The notes under the pieces: model-generated
Told to the model about the DNA's origin: nothing
Databases searched by the model: none
Seen by the model: only the letters and a program-made list of their open reading frames with translations
DNA from: Panax quinquefolius
Lineage: Eukaryota; Streptophyta; Magnoliopsida; Apiales; Araliaceae
Assembly: GCA_020205615.1 (NCBI GenBank)
Contig: CM035160.1
Location: 4,876,437-4,940,436 of the forward strand
Length of the DNA stretch: 64,000 bases
Direction of reading: 5' to 3'
Translations under genes and position numbers: made by a program
Part shown: piece after piece, positions 23,801-36,270 of the stretch
How the letters are laid out: each line of letters begins with the position of its first letter
Numbering within the stretch: the stretch's first letter is position 1

Positions 23801-24458
23801 TCCTGGAAAAGCGAACGTGGTAGGCGGCGTGTTGAGTAAAGATCGTATATAAATCTGAAAGTACGATATTGTCAAAGACTAATTTCAGATATAATTTACA
23901 AATAATAGAGATGGAGAAGAAAACTCTAGGTACCCACGTGATGATATACGAGTATAATCGACTTTAATCGATAAAGTTAAAGCTGTTCAAGCTACACACC
24001 GGAGCTGATGAATTTGAAGAAGGATGTACAAGAAGTTGTTATTTCAAAAGCGAGAATCGGTGAGGTGAGGAAAGCTCAAACCTTCGATTTATTAATCCAT
24101 TTGAAATTCTCGATCGAATAGGAACTGTGTCCTATAGACTCGTTTTATCGCCAAGTATAATGGCGTGTTCATAACGCTTTTCACGTGTCGATGTTACGTA
24201 AATATGTGGACGACTGAACCACGTCATTGAGTTAAACCGACGAGAGATAGCAAGACTTAACGTCGAGAGGAGGTACTGTCAAGATCTTGGATAGGAAAGA
24301 ACATGTCCTATGTCTGGGGTTATACCACAAGTTAAAGTTTTGTAGAAACCATGCTTATTGAGGAAATGACACGGGAGTTGGAAATGGAAATGAAAGCGAG
24401 GTATTCTCATCTTTTCAAACACACAGTATCGTCGTCAATTTCGAGGACGAAATTTCAT
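23800..24458 (+). pseudogene. RNase H-end and integrase C-terminal remnant of element B
   Basis: A G-K-A-N-V-V-G-G-V-L-S segment (23808-23840) corresponds to the P-G-K-A-N-x-V-A-D-A-L-S region after RNase H. D-E-F-E-E-G, the F-E-I-L-D-R-I-G-T phrase (near 24105-24130) and a final N-F-E-D-E-I-S (24438-24455) mark the integrase C-terminus. The DDE core is missing. Confidence 0.65.
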
Positions 24459-24470
24459 AAGGAGGGAGGT
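24459..24470 (+). promoter_or_regulatory. Polypurine tract of element B
   Basis: AAGGAGGGAGGT immediately before the 3' LTR. Confidence 0.75.
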
Positions 24471-27170
24471 TGTAAGACCCCAAATTATTAATAAATGAAA
24501 TTTATTTTCCTCTATTTATTATTTTGAAATAGTAAGGGTTGATTTGATTAATGTGGATAGTTATGGGTAAAATATGCAAATATTTGAATAAGCAAGTGGT
24601 TATAAAATATTCATTATTGTTGGGGAATATTAAGCCGTCGTGGAATATTAAATGCGACTGGTAGCGACCAATGTGTGGGCCCCATAACGGAAAAGCGATT
24701 GGAGGAAAGAAACGACAAGAATAAGTTGTTTAAAAATAACTACAGTAGTTATTACTGAATTAATCTTTGTTAAAATACTCTTATGGTTAAAACACAATAA
24801 TAGCACCAGTATTGCACCAATTATTGATTCTTACGTGAAGAAGGCACTACTCAATAATTGTTATAGTAATTATTATTCATTATTTTATTTTATTGATTCA
24901 ATAATTCTTTGCATTGATATTTTATATTCTTTGTTGTTTCAATAAATTGTCATTACACATTATTTTCCATTATCGAGACAATAATTCATATTATCTGAAT
25001 AATATTATTGGATAACATTATTGGCGATGTCTAAAAGTTTTGTCAAGGAGAGGTTTGGTCACCTAATTGCATGCAGATAGGTAAGGCACAGTTGCCCGAT
25101 CTTGTGATTACGTAATATTATTTATGAATAATTAATTATTGATTTATATGATGAGAAAAATATTAATTTTATGTGGATATAGATGGAGAAAATTTTAATG
25201 TGACAATTGTTAAAAATTAATATTTTATCTTTTTACGATAAAATAATTCATTTAAATATATTATTTTAATAATATATTAACCGTGATATTTTATAATGAA
25301 TGTGGGATATATGAGTATATGAGGAGGAAGAGTATTTTGTGGCAATAAATGTTTAACACATATTTTGTGTGTTGGTGGACACAATTATTGGCCAGAAATT
25401 TGATTATAACACAAAAAATCGTCTGTTTGTGGATTTGGTCAATTTCATTTGAAATTTGGAAAAACTTTCTTCTGCAAAGTTGTAGAAATTTAATTTCCTA
25501 TAAATACTTGTGAGATTCAATTTTCTCGATAAAAGGGCTATTTATTATGAATTATTGAAGTTTTTGAGTTCCAAAATAATTAATTTTTGGAAGTATAAAA
25601 TATTTAAAATGACAAAAACGTTTTTGTCATTGTTGTGGTCTCTACATGTGTTAGAAGTGGCTGAATTTAGATCCTTAGAAGTGGGCGTAGGAATTGTAAT
25701 ATTAATATTAATATTTTAATAAATTTTCTACTTTGGTGTTACAAGCATTTTCCTATAAATATGGTGAGGTTAAATTGAAATTCACACCGAAATCTGAAGT
25801 TTTCTCTCTATATTATCGAGTGTATTCTTGTGAGTATTTTGAGTATACTTTGAGTATTGCTATCTGGTGCAAGTTCAAGTCATAGCCTATATCAGGTGTT
25901 TCAACTAAAAGTCTTGTCTTTTCGAGGTAAGGGTTGTTATTTTATTCGAAAATGATATTATTTCTTCAATATCATTATCTTAGAAATATTGGTTGGAACT
26001 TTTTATCAAATTTGGAACTTTTTCATGTCGGGGTTACTATTCATGAGTTACTATTCATGAGTTACTATTCAAGAGTACTATTCACGAAGCGTGATGATGT
26101 TTTTTGTGAAATTTCTATCTTTTGGTGTCGGAGTTACTATTCACGTATACGGCACTATTCACGAATACGACACTATTCACCGAAAAATAAAATTTCTTCT
26201 TTTTGTCCAAAATATCTATTCTGGATACTAACTTTGATTGTATCCATGTTTTGATCATTCTTGAATTTTACTCCACTCTGATTACTTATGAAGTATTTTT
26301 GAACTTGGATTGTTTAAAATATGAATCTTTAATAATTGTTCTTTTGTTTCACTGGATTCGTTTCTTTTAAAATATTTTTCATCATCCTCAGTCCTAAATG
26401 ATGATATTACTGAATATTTTTGGCCTGTAGTGCAAAGATTAATGATTTCTTGATGAATATCTTTGGCCCGTAGTGCAAAGATGAACAGGTGTTGAGATGA
26501 ACATGACCTACTGATTAATATCTTTGGCCCGTAGTACAAAGATGAGCAGTGTTTAGATGAACATGACCAATCGATGAATATCTTTGGCTGTAGTGCAAAG
26601 ATGAATATTTGATTCGAGATATATATTGATTGATGTTACGAGGGGATAAAATATCGACGATGAACTTTTAAATTCATATATAGAAGATAGTAGTTTGCAT
26701 TCTCTACTTAACTCTTCTAATGAATTATTATTTCATTGCTGCGAAGATTGATTTAAAGCCCGTGGTTGTCTATTGTATTCTATTAGATTTTTCCTGTTGG
26801 AGACTAACGATAATTTGTTGTATATTATCTTAGTCATAATATTCTTCTTTCGGGCTAGTTGAGCTCACCCTTTTCCTTGTTGTTCCATTTTTCTTCTCGG
26901 GAGATGAGAATGTAAATGAAATCTTAGTCGGGGTATGGAATAAAGGTTCTAGAGAGAGTTGTTTAGTAGTCCTCACCATTTTGTAAAATAATGTATCAAT
27001 AATTATGATGGGGATTTATTTGCGTGTGGATATTGTCTGAGATGGCAATATCGTATTTAAACTCACGATTTATATGTTGTAATAATAAAGTTGTAGTTAT
27101 TTACATACCATGTATTTGGCAACTTTCGAAATGGGTTGGATGGAATGGACCTATTTTGGGGCGTCGCACA
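24471..27170 (+). mobile_element. 3' LTR of element B (F1), 2.70 kb
   Basis: TGTAAGACCCC to GGGCGTCGCACA, closely matching 16254-19015. TATA box at 25754-25761 and hairpin units at 26405-26615. No simple 5-bp target duplication is seen (GTATA before the 5' LTR, TTATC after this one), but about 60 bp of flank is similar on both sides. Confidence 0.85.
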
Positions 27171-27445
27171 TTATCATAATCGATAAATATTATTTTTGGA
27201 GGGTGAGGGTGGGGGTGGGGGTGGGGGTGTATATATAATGAGTAAATATTTTTTTTTATGTATAAATAAGTTTAAAATATTTTATTATTGGTAAGTGTAA
27301 AATAATTTAAACGATATTTTTTAATTCAATACTTTAATTAATCATAAAAAAATAAACATAATATGAGATTATTTTAAGTATTCCATGAATAATCTAATAA
27401 AAAATAAACACATGATTAACACAATTTAATCATAAGATTAATAGT
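27171..27445. other. AT-rich spacer with a G-rich run
   Basis: Five G-runs in GGGTGAGGGTGGGGGT style at 27198-27229, quadruplex-capable, then poly-T and AT-rich DNA with no gene seen. ATAGT (27441-27445) precedes the next LTR. Confidence 0.55.
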
Positions 27446-30017
27446 TGTAAGACCCCAACTTTTTATAAATAAAGATTTAATTTCTCTAATTATTATTTTG
27501 AAATAGTAAGGGGTTGATTTGATTAATAATGGTTAGTTATGGGTAAAATGAGCAAATATTTTAAATAAGCAAGTGGTTATAAAATATTCATTGTTGTTGT
27601 GGGAATATTCGTTTGATCGTGGAATATTCTTCTTTGTCGAGGAATATTAAATGCGACGGCTAGCGACCTTTGTGGGCCCCATAACTGAAAGCGATTGGAT
27701 GAAAAAAATGACAAGTATAAGTTGTTTACAAATAACTGGCGTAGTTATTACAGATTATCTTGTTGGAATACGATTGGTTAAAACACGATATTACGCGTTG
27801 TTATGACAAGATAGTACTGCGGTATTGCACCAATTATTGATTCTTACGTGAAGGCACTTTTCAATAATTATTCGATAATTCTTATTCGATATTTTTATTT
27901 TATTGATTCAATAATTGCTTTGCGTTGATTTTTATATTCTTGTTGTTTCAATAATTATCACCATCATGAAATTTTTATTATCGAAGCAATAATTCATATT
28001 AACTGAATAATATTATCGAAAAACATTATTGGCAATGTCTAGAAAGTTCGCATCTAAGGAGAGGTTTGGTCACCTAATTGCACGCATGAGTGAGAGAAAT
28101 TCTTATTGGAAAGCCCTTTCACGGGAGCACTACCGTTGTCAATCACATGATTACGTAATATTATTTGTGAATAATTAATTATTGATTTATATGATGAGAA
28201 AAATATTTATTTTATGTGGATATAGATGGAGAAAATTTTTAAATGTGACAATTGTTGAAAATTAATATTTTATCTTTTTCTGATAAAATAATTCATTTGA
28301 ATATATTATTTTAATAATATAATAATGGGGATATTTTTACAATGAATGTGGGATATATGAGTATATGAGGAGAAAGAGTATTTTTGTTGCATTAAATGAT
28401 TAACACATATTTTGTGTGTCGGTGGACCCCATTTCTTGACTGAAATTTGATTATAGCCTGTAAAATCGTCCGTTTGTGAATTTCGGTCAATTTCTGTTTG
28501 GAATTTGGAAAAACTTTCTTTTGCAAAGTTGTAGAGAATTGAATTTCCTATATAAAGTTGTGCGATTAGAATTTTCTGATAAAAGGGCTATTTATTATGA
28601 ATTATTGAAGTTCCGTAGTTCCGAAATAATTGGTTTTTGAAAGTTTTAATTATTTTTTAATTAGAAAAACGTGTTTTGCAATCCCACATGTGTGGTAAAT
28701 GAGCTGAATTCAGATTCTTGGGTGGTGTGCTTGAATGTTAATAAATAAAAATATTTTATTAAATTTTCTACTTTGGTGTTCTAAGCAATTTCCTATAAAT
28801 AGGGTGCTTAGGTTAGAATTGAAAATCACACCGGCTGAAGTTTTCTCTATTTCTCTCTATATTATCGAGTGTATTCTTGTGAGTATTTTGATATCTTGAG
28901 TGTTGCTATCTCTGATTTGCAAGTTCGATTCAAAATATTCGGTCGAAATCTTTGTTCTTTTGAGGTAATGGATAGTAAGGGATGTTATTTTATTCGAAAA
29001 TGATATTATTTCTTGATATCATTATCTTAAAATATTAGTTGGAACTTTTATTAAATTTGGAACTTTTTCATATCGGATTCTTACTATTCATGAGTTACTT
29101 TCATTCACAAGTTACTATTCACGAAAGTACTATTCACGAAGCATGATGATTTTTTGTGTGAAATTTCTATCTTTTAGTGTCGGAGTTACTATTCACGTAT
29201 ACGGCACTATTCACGAATACGACACTATTCACAGAAAAATTAAATTTTCTTTTCTGTGTCCAAGATCGTCTCTTATAATTCCTATCTTGGATTGGATCTA
29301 TGTTTTGGTCTTCATTCTTGAATTTTACTCCACTCTGGTTATTTATGAAGTATTTTCGAACTTGGATTATTTAAAGTATGAATCCTTAATACTTGTTCTT
29401 TTGTTTCACTGGATTCGTTTTCTTTAAAATATTTTTCATCATCCTTAGTCCTAAATGATGATATAACTGAATATCTTTGGCCTGTAGTGCAAAGATGAAT
29501 GATTTTATAATGAATATCTTTGGCCCGTAGTGCAAAGATGAACAGGTGTTTAGATGAACATGACCAACTGATGAATATCTTTGGCCCGTAGTGGAAAGAT
29601 GAACATGTGTTTAGATGAACATGATCAACTGGTGAATATCTTTGGCCTGTAGTGCAAAGATGAATATTTGATTTATGATGTATATTGATTGATGTTACAG
29701 GGATAAAATATCGATGATGGACTTTTAAATTCATAGATGATAGTAGATTTCACTTTCTACTTAACTCTTCTAATGGATTGCTCGTTCCGCTGCAACTATG
29801 GTCGAAAAGTTTTATCATCTACCATATATTCTAAATCTCTGATTTATTACTGATGAAGACTATTGATAATTTATTTATCTTTAGTCATAATATTCTTTAC
29901 TGAGCTAGTTGTGCTCACCCTTTTGCTTCACAATTACTTTCAGGTAATAAGAGTGTAGCTGGGTCGAGCGAGTGTAACAGGAGAATAGAACGGTGGTCTC
30001 TAGCTATGGAGGTTCTC
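27446..30017 (+). mobile_element. 5' LTR of element G (F1b), part 1
   Basis: TGTAAGACCCCAACTTTTTA start, TATA box 28794-28801, hairpin array 29465-29675. It is interrupted at 30017 by element H and resumes at 38694; together the two parts give about 2.8 kb. F1b differs from F1 in U5 (TTTTATCATCTACC region and AGAATAGAACGGTGGTCTC). Confidence 0.8.
29465..29675 (+). repeat. Hairpin-repeat array in the G 5' LTR (4 units)
   Basis: Four units ATCTTTGGCCYGTAGTGCAAAGATGA at spacings of about 60 bp, the cleanest copies of the consensus in the window. The 3' LTR version (40900-41035) has three units, one of them shortened. Confidence 0.85.
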
Positions 30018-30751
30018 TGTGAGACCCCAGATTTTATCAATAAAGATTTAAATTTTGTCGAAATAATTTTTAATATTATGGTGTGAATTTGAGATAAATA
30101 TTATAGTTGTGGGTAGTATTTATAAATTTTGCAAAGTATGCAAGTGGTTATATTATATTCGATTGGTGGGGAATATTCGGTTTAGCGGGGAATATTAATG
30201 ACAACTACTCAATCATTGGTGGACCCCAGCGAAATTATTGTCGGATTGAGAAAACAAAAAAATATTTTATTGAAATAACGGCGGAAGTTTTACCGTGGTT
30301 CTTGTTGAACTACTCTCAGTAAAAAGTACGATGTCGTGTGGTTGCGTAGTAGCAGCACGGTATTGATTATTGATCTTTATGTGAGAAGTCACTCAGGTTT
30401 GATTCCATTATTGTCGATTAATAATATGAATTATTATAGCGATAATGACGTTTTATTTTATTAAGTATTATTAACGTAATAAAATGCGAAACATCTTTTA
30501 TATAAAATAGAATACTTTATTAAAGTTATTACATAAATAGAATATATTATATTTTATTATGCATAGTGTTGCGTAGTGTTTTTGCGTAGTGTTTTGCATA
30601 GTATTGTATATAGTGTTTGCATAGTAAAATATTTTTATATAAATAGAATATATTATATTTTATTTAAAAGATTTTCTTTAAATATGGACCGTCAGATTAA
30701 AAGTAAATCAATCTGATGTTCATGGATTAATTCTTATGCATTCCATTTTCC

Positions 30752-30759
30752 TATAAATA
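30752..30759 (+). promoter_or_regulatory. TATA box of the H 5' LTR
   Basis: TATAAATA in TTTTCCTATAAATAAAGCTC; the 3' LTR copy is at 37011-37018. A run of GAGAGAAATTATAGAG leader repeats follows about 50 bp downstream. Confidence 0.6.
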
Positions 30760-30939
30760 AAGCTCATTCCTTCATTATTTTCTTACGAATTCATTGAAAC
30801 TACAGAGAGAAATTATAGAGAGAAGCTATAGAGAAAGTTATAGAAAGAAGAAAGAGTATTACCTCGCTACTTCACTACTTCTATATTCGGTTCTTTTTAC
30901 GGTGAGGGGTGTTATTCTTTCTTCTTGAAGAGAACTTCA

Positions 30940-31380
30940 TTATTCCATTTACTATTATTACATTGGAATAACTTTTAAAAAGTGATATACCCTATACATA
31001 ACTTTTATATGCGGCATATCCTATACTTGGTGAAATCCTTATGTTATTCCATTGCTTATTATTACATTGGAATAACTTTGTATCTGCTGATTTACCTATA
31101 CTTGGTGACATTCTTCTATTATTACATTGGAACATCACATGCATGTGTGTTTTACACGGACACAGTTCTGCTTTTTATTATTACATTGGAACATCCTGCA
31201 TGTGTTTTTACACCGGGACACGGTTACGTCTTTATCATTCTGTTGGAATATCCTATCGTGTGTTTTACACCGGATCCAGTTCCATCTTTATTATTCATTT
31301 GGAACATCCGCATCGGTGTGAATTTCACCCGACTGGTTCCGTTATTATTATTACATTGGAATAACTTTATCATCAAGCAC
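30940..31380 (+). repeat. F2 minisatellite in the H 5' LTR
   Basis: Seven to eight units alternate TTATTATTACATTGGAATAAC and ACATTGGAACATCC starts. Flanking TTCC and GGAA strings make each unit a possible stem-loop. Confidence 0.85.
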
Positions 31381-32426
31381 CGCATGCATGGTGATTTCTT
31401 TTGTTATTCCATTCTTTATTATACCCAGGTTGTTAAAACTTTGACTTCTATACTCCATGAAATTAGTAGAATATCCTTGATATTTGTGTTTCATCCAATA
31501 TCTTTTCATGAAAATATTCTTCGATCATTCTTGAATTTTACTCTTCTAAAACGATGTCGTGTTGACAATTTGGGCGTTAATAATTCATGGATTAAATAAT
31601 TCTTGAACTTGTTTTATTGAATTATTATATCATTGTCATCATCCTCATGTTATATTATGTTATCTTTGGCTTTACGTGCATAGATGAACTTAGTATGATT
31701 ATGACACGAGGATCATTCGGTATAATCATGACTTGATATAAATGATGTGACAAAAGTCCTCGATGGCACATGTAATGCGATGATGGATAGTTTTTGGTAT
31801 GATTATGACCGGGGTGATTCGGTATAGTCACGACCATTGATAATTTGATGAAAATCCTTGGCCAGTGATGCGAGGATGATTAGATGTGGTGGTTTATTTA
31901 TTAAAATTTGAGTCTCAAATGATAAAAATTGATGAAAACCTTTTTAAAACCTAAAAGATAGTAGACTTTATTCTCTCTTGACTCTTTAAATGGATTGCTA
32001 ATTTTCTTTGCAGATTAAACTGGTTTATCTATTGTATTTTATCGGTTTAATCTCTGTTGAAAGGCTAATGATAATTTATTACGCATTATCTTAGTCATAA
32101 TATTTCTTCTTGGGCTAATTGAGCTCACCCTTTCTTTCATTGTTCTCTTGAAAATGAGAACATATTTGAGACAGTCGGGGAGCAGTAATGGTCCGAGAGG
32201 ATAGCATTAGTAGTCCTCACTATTCGTGAAATAGTGTGATAATAGTTGTAATGAGGACTCCTTTTGAGTTTGTATAATATCTAGTAGACAAAATTTGTAT
32301 TCAAACTCACGATTTATGTAAGTATTGTATACCTGCGCTTATATTAGTAAGTTGTATTTGAATTTATGTACCATGTAAGTGGCGACCCAAGATGGGTGAC
32401 GATACCTAATTTTAGGGCGTCACAAT

Positions 32427-32437
32427 TGGTATCGAGC
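32427..32437 (+). promoter_or_regulatory. Primer-binding site of element H
   Basis: TGGTATCGAGC two bases after the 5' LTR, as in element B. Confidence 0.7.
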
Positions 32438-32606
32438 TTAGGGATATGATCCTGGCTAAGTTGTGAGATAAGAACTAGGAGGGAGAGCGGAAATTCCTTC
32501 GCTAGTATGACCTACCTAAGTTTATTTGGTATTTAATTGGTCGGTCGGAGTATAGGGATAATATTTGATATATTAATTAACCCTTGTGTTGTGGCGGTGT
32601 TTGGAA

Positions 32607-33378
32607 ATGGCGGTGAAAATATTCACAATGGAGTGAATGTGACCGTTGTGACACCTTTAATCACTAATCGGGTTAATGCGATTAGGTCGACGAGGAACAA
32701 ATTAGAGATATCCACGTAGTGAATGAAGAACTAATTATTTTACCCGAGGCTGCTAGTTGCAGTGGCAGCGTTTGAAAGTGAGGAAGAAGAGGAAGAAGAG
32801 AAACACGAGGAGAATTGGTTGAAGAAATTTATGATCAAAACTTAGAATTACAAAATCGTGTTCGTGAGCTAGAAGAACAGGTTGAAGAAAAGCGGCAAAG
32901 GGTCGTGGAACAAAGGGATACAACAATTCAAAATTGGGTTACCCGATATGTGATGCTCGAACAAAATCACGCTTTGGCGAGGTGTAAGATATTAAAGTTG
33001 GAATCGAGAATTTAAAAATCAAGGATCAAATGAAGGAAGAAACAAGCGAACGAAGGAGAATAGACGATGCATGGGTAAAAGTTTACACAACGCGTTGATA
33101 ATGTAGTGAAAAAAACGTCCAGATCGATAAAGCCAAAATAGATGAAATGGACTTTGCTTTTTGAATTGACAATTAGAGAGAACCGACATCGAATTGAATT
33201 ACCACAATGCATAGCGGTCCAACCCGAATTCGATATGGATCGGAGAATAATGATTCAAATCATGGATCGAGAATGTGAAGAAGCACTTAAGGGTGGAATG
33301 TACCTATATAGTAAAGTCAAACTCGATAATTTAAGCGAGGCGTTTATCGAGAAACCCGAACGAAGTTATTACGGGTAA
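32607..33378 (+). pseudogene. Coiled-coil reading frame of element H in the gag position
   Basis: The start is like F1 gag (E-N-I-H-N-G-V-N after an ATG at 32607), but the body is different. An acidic E/K run near 32780-32810 leads into a strongly heptad-like stretch at 32815-33015 (Q-N-R-V-R-E-L-E-E-Q-V-E-E-K). A one-base shift near 33010 continues it as K-I-K-D-Q-M-K-E-E-T-S-E-R, and another shift joins the open stretch at 33142-33378. The end (S-K-V-K, then N-L-S-E-A-F) aligns with the segment after the F1 zinc knuckle. No zinc knuckle or capsid motif is seen. A structural or RNA-binding role would be a guess; at present it is broken by at least two shifts. Confidence 0.5.
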
Positions 33379-33419
33379 GTTAATTATAAATTAATCTGAA
33401 GTCTATACTTTATTCAATA

Positions 33420-34065
33420 CAAGTTCTACCCACTCTTTTATTTCACCTAGTTGTGTTCAACGTTTAAATTTGATTCCAAGAAGTTAAACTTTGACTTATT
33501 GGTTGAAACTTTTAGTAGGAACCTTCGTTACCTCCAACATTTATTAATCTTGTTGTTTCAAATAAACACTTTCACGTTACTTCGATATATTGTCTCTTTG
33601 AAAATACTTGCCTTTGAGGTAATTTTCAAAATGATTGATTAACTACTCATTATTCTTTTCGTAAGGTTGTTAGCTTTTATATTTATACCAACTTTTATAC
33701 TAATTCAAAGTAACCAAACCCTAAAGTTAATCAACTTGTTATATCAAGCCATAAGTAAAGAGCCCCGATCCTTTCGTTGTTGACTTCCTTGTGTGGAATG
33801 CAATGCGCCGGACTTTCTCATGGCGACATCGTGAATGAAGATGGCAAGTTTATAGGTATCATTGTGAGGTCTTATCTAGGTTAAGGGATAGAAGTCAGAT
33901 TGGTATCAATGTAACGTCTTATCCAAGTCTTGGGCGAGAGTAATGATTTTGAATGATATTTCTATCATTAATAAATTTCTTGACGTATTCTTGAAGATTT
34001 CCTAGCCTACCCTAGAGCGTGAAATAGAATTTTGTATTGACCCCAGTACAAAAATCCAATTCTTA
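33420..34065 (+). pseudogene. Protease and RT-start remnants of element H
   Basis: S-T-H-S-F-I-S (33432-33450) and a V-Q-R-L-N-L segment match the F1 protease; the catalytic D-S-G is not readable. A copy of the pol-derived module occupies 33748-33905 and ends AGATTGGTATCAATG. Then I-E-F-C-I-D-P-S (34025-34050) is the RT start. RT core, RNase H and integrase core are missing. Confidence 0.55.
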
Positions 34066-34079
34066 AACCCTCAAATATT

Positions 34080-35225
34080 TCTTCAACTAAAAAGATCTGT
34101 TTACGAGGATTATGACGAAAGTCATAATAAAAGCATTGGACTAATGAAAATCATGGGTATATGAAGTATTAGTAAGTTTTATGATGAGTTATGTTGGTTA
34201 GTATTAGAAAACATGAAAGTTTCTTAGAAATCACAAAGAGTTGAAAATCAGATTTTGGTGAAAAACGTAACATGAAATTCAATTGACCATATCTCCTATT
34301 ATATTTTGAATTTTTGAGTGTGGTCAAGTCCTAGAGTTAGATCTACGAGTTACCTAACTAATCCAAGTGGAATTACTGAAAAAGGTGTTGTATATTTTTG
34401 TGTGGACTGATTTTAGCAAAGGAGGCCAAAGTTGTAAATTTCAAAAATGCTACTGCCCAGAAACTTTAAGGGGCTGTTTCGGCCACTTAAATTATGAGAA
34501 AAATTTTGGCCTTTTGGGACATGAAAGTATATGGTATAAAGTACCTCCTGTCCAAAAATGAACTCATTCTGACTTAAAATGAGCAAGTTATGACTATTTC
34601 AATATTTAGGTTTTTCCGACGAAAAACGCTACAACCGGAGTTTTATAACTCCGATAATCATGAAATTTAAACTGGAGGCTCACGTTAACATGTGTAAGGT
34701 CCTTCCAAGATTTGGGAATTTTTGGAGTTAAACTTGAGGTAGCTAATTTCTTAAGGAATTAAGTGGAAATTAATTTTTGAAAAATAGTAAATGAATTTTA
34801 AAATTCCGAGAAAATATATTTTCATTATGGGACTATATTATGCTAAATCCCAGAAAAGAAATATTTTTGGGACTAATTTGGTATTTTTCATGAAAATAGT
34901 TTAATTCTGAACATATGAGTTAAATATGTTATGTGAAGTAACAAAAGTTGAAAATAGGATTTTATGGCTAGAGAATCCTATATAGAGTATATGCATATTT
35001 TTTTGAGGATTTGATAATTGGTGATGATATCTTATGAGTATGGCATTTTGAATGATTAAATGCATTATATGGTAAAAGCGTAAACAATTGAGATAAATTG
35101 TTTATAAATTTAAGAAGTGATTAAAATATTGTTATAATATTAATGATATTAGATTATGAGATTATTAAGTGATTGATAACATGGGGATATTCTTGAATCT
35201 GGATAAATTATATTATAAATGTTTA
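34080..35225 (+). other. Unclassified stretch in the H interior
   Basis: The 1.1 kb are unlike F1 or F2 coding remnants. The mix of short phrases with TTTTGG, GAAATTT and CCGGAGTT resembles the U3 of another LTR family, but no LTR ends are visible. A 64-codon open frame at 34367-34561 has no recognisable domain. It may be a captured or nested LTR remnant. Confidence 0.35.
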
Positions 35226-36180
35226 ATATTTATCCTTTATCTCATTTGATTGATTCTTTATATCATTATCCTCATGCTTATATTATGTTGAAAGTCATCT
35301 GTATTTGTAGTGCATAGATGGACTTGGTATGATTATGACCGAGGGATTGTTCGGTATAATCATAATAGTAATTGAAAACACAATTATCTTTGGTAGTGCA
35401 TGGATAATTTGTGGTCGTGATATCTTAATGAATACACAATTATCTTTGGTAGTAGTGCATGGATAATTTGTGGTCGTGATCTTAATGAATACACAATTAT
35501 CTTTGGTAGTAGTGCATGGATAATTTGTGGTCGTGATACTAATGAATACACAATTATCTTTGGTAGTAGTGCATGGATAATTTAATGGTCGTAATCTTAA
35601 TGAATACACAATTATCTTTGGTAGTAGTGCATGGATAATTTGTGGTCGGATACTTAATGAATACACGATTATCTTTGGTAGTAGTGCATGGATAATTTGT
35701 GGTCGTGATACTTAATGAATACACAATTATCTTTGGTAGTAGTGCTTGGATAATTTGTGGTCGTGATATCTTAATGAATACACAATTATCTTTGGTAGTA
35801 GTGCATGGATAATTTGTGGTCGTGATCTTAATGAATATCCTTGGCACGTAGTGCGGGATGATTCGATGATATGAATTAATTATTGAAATGAGTCTCAAAG
35901 ATGAAATATTAATTCATGGATGTGGTAAAAGTCATCTTTGGTAGTAGTGCATTGATAGACTTGGTATGATTATGACCAAGGATTATTCGGTATAATCATG
36001 ATAGTAATTGAAAACACGAATATCCTTGGCGATTGGTGCATGGATAATTCGTGGTCGTGATACTATTAAGTAATTGTCTCGGCATTATTGGTTTTACGAT
36101 TTGTATATCTTTGCTTTGTAGTGCAAAGATGAATTGTTAATGAATAAACTTTGGCGATTTCAAAGATGAATTTAATATTT
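35226..36180 (+). repeat. F2-LTR-like R/U5 block inside the H interior
   Basis: From TCATTATCCTCATGCTTATA onward it follows the F2 LTR order (GTTGAAAGTCATC, TGATTATGACC, TTCGGTATAATCAT). It then holds an expanded tandem array (35380-35850) and further single units up to 36165. U5 and the LTR terminus are missing. Confidence 0.6.
35380..35850 (+). repeat. Tandem array of about 8 units of 57-58 bp
   Basis: Units run ACACAATTATCTTTGGTAGT, AGTGCATGGATAATTTGTGG, TCGTGATCTTAATGAAT with few differences between them (one has TTAATGGTCGTAA, one ACACGATTAT, one GTGCTTGG). It is the most homogeneous repeat in the window, so it expanded recently. It is an in-element expansion of the degenerate hairpin unit that F2 LTRs carry singly. 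Confidence 0.9.
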
Positions 36181-36258
36181 TTAAACGATAAAGGTATTCA
36201 AGGTATCCTCATCTCTTATCATACCGTCGTACCCTAATTTTGAGGGCTTAAATTCCAT

Positions 36259-36270
36259 AAGGAGGGAGAT
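36259..36270 (+). promoter_or_regulatory. Polypurine tract of element H
   Basis: AAGGAGGGAGAT directly before the 3' LTR at 36271. Just upstream, a vestigial integrase end (Y-S-R-Y-P-H-like, then K-F-H-K-E-G in the shifted frame) can be traced. Confidence 0.7.

Larger units (their letters stand above)
30018..32424 (+). repeat. 5' LTR of element H (F2)
   Basis: TGTGAGACCCCAGATTTTAT...TAGGGCGTCACA. TATA box 30752-30759; minisatellite 30940-31380, including a 9-bp inverted repeat GTTATTCCA (31043-31051) / TGGAATAAC (31068-31076); degenerate hairpin units 31660-31880. Confidence 0.9.

Noticed and set aside
29515..29660. TGATGA and CTGA strings in hairpin units, like C/D-box snoRNA motifs
   Set aside because: The motifs are short and not placed as C...D' and C'...D boxes with terminal stems; chance within GATGA-rich repeats is more likely.
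34367..34561. 64-codon frame with C-Y-C-P and C-F-G-H, possibly a zinc finger
   Set aside because: The Cys/His spacing fits no known finger, and the surrounding DNA looks like LTR U3.
35295..35898. Regular 57-58 bp repeats resembling a CRISPR array, and frames of 114-123 codons across them
   Set aside because: Units are directly adjacent without unique spacers, in a plant retrotransposon; it is an ordinary tandem repeat.
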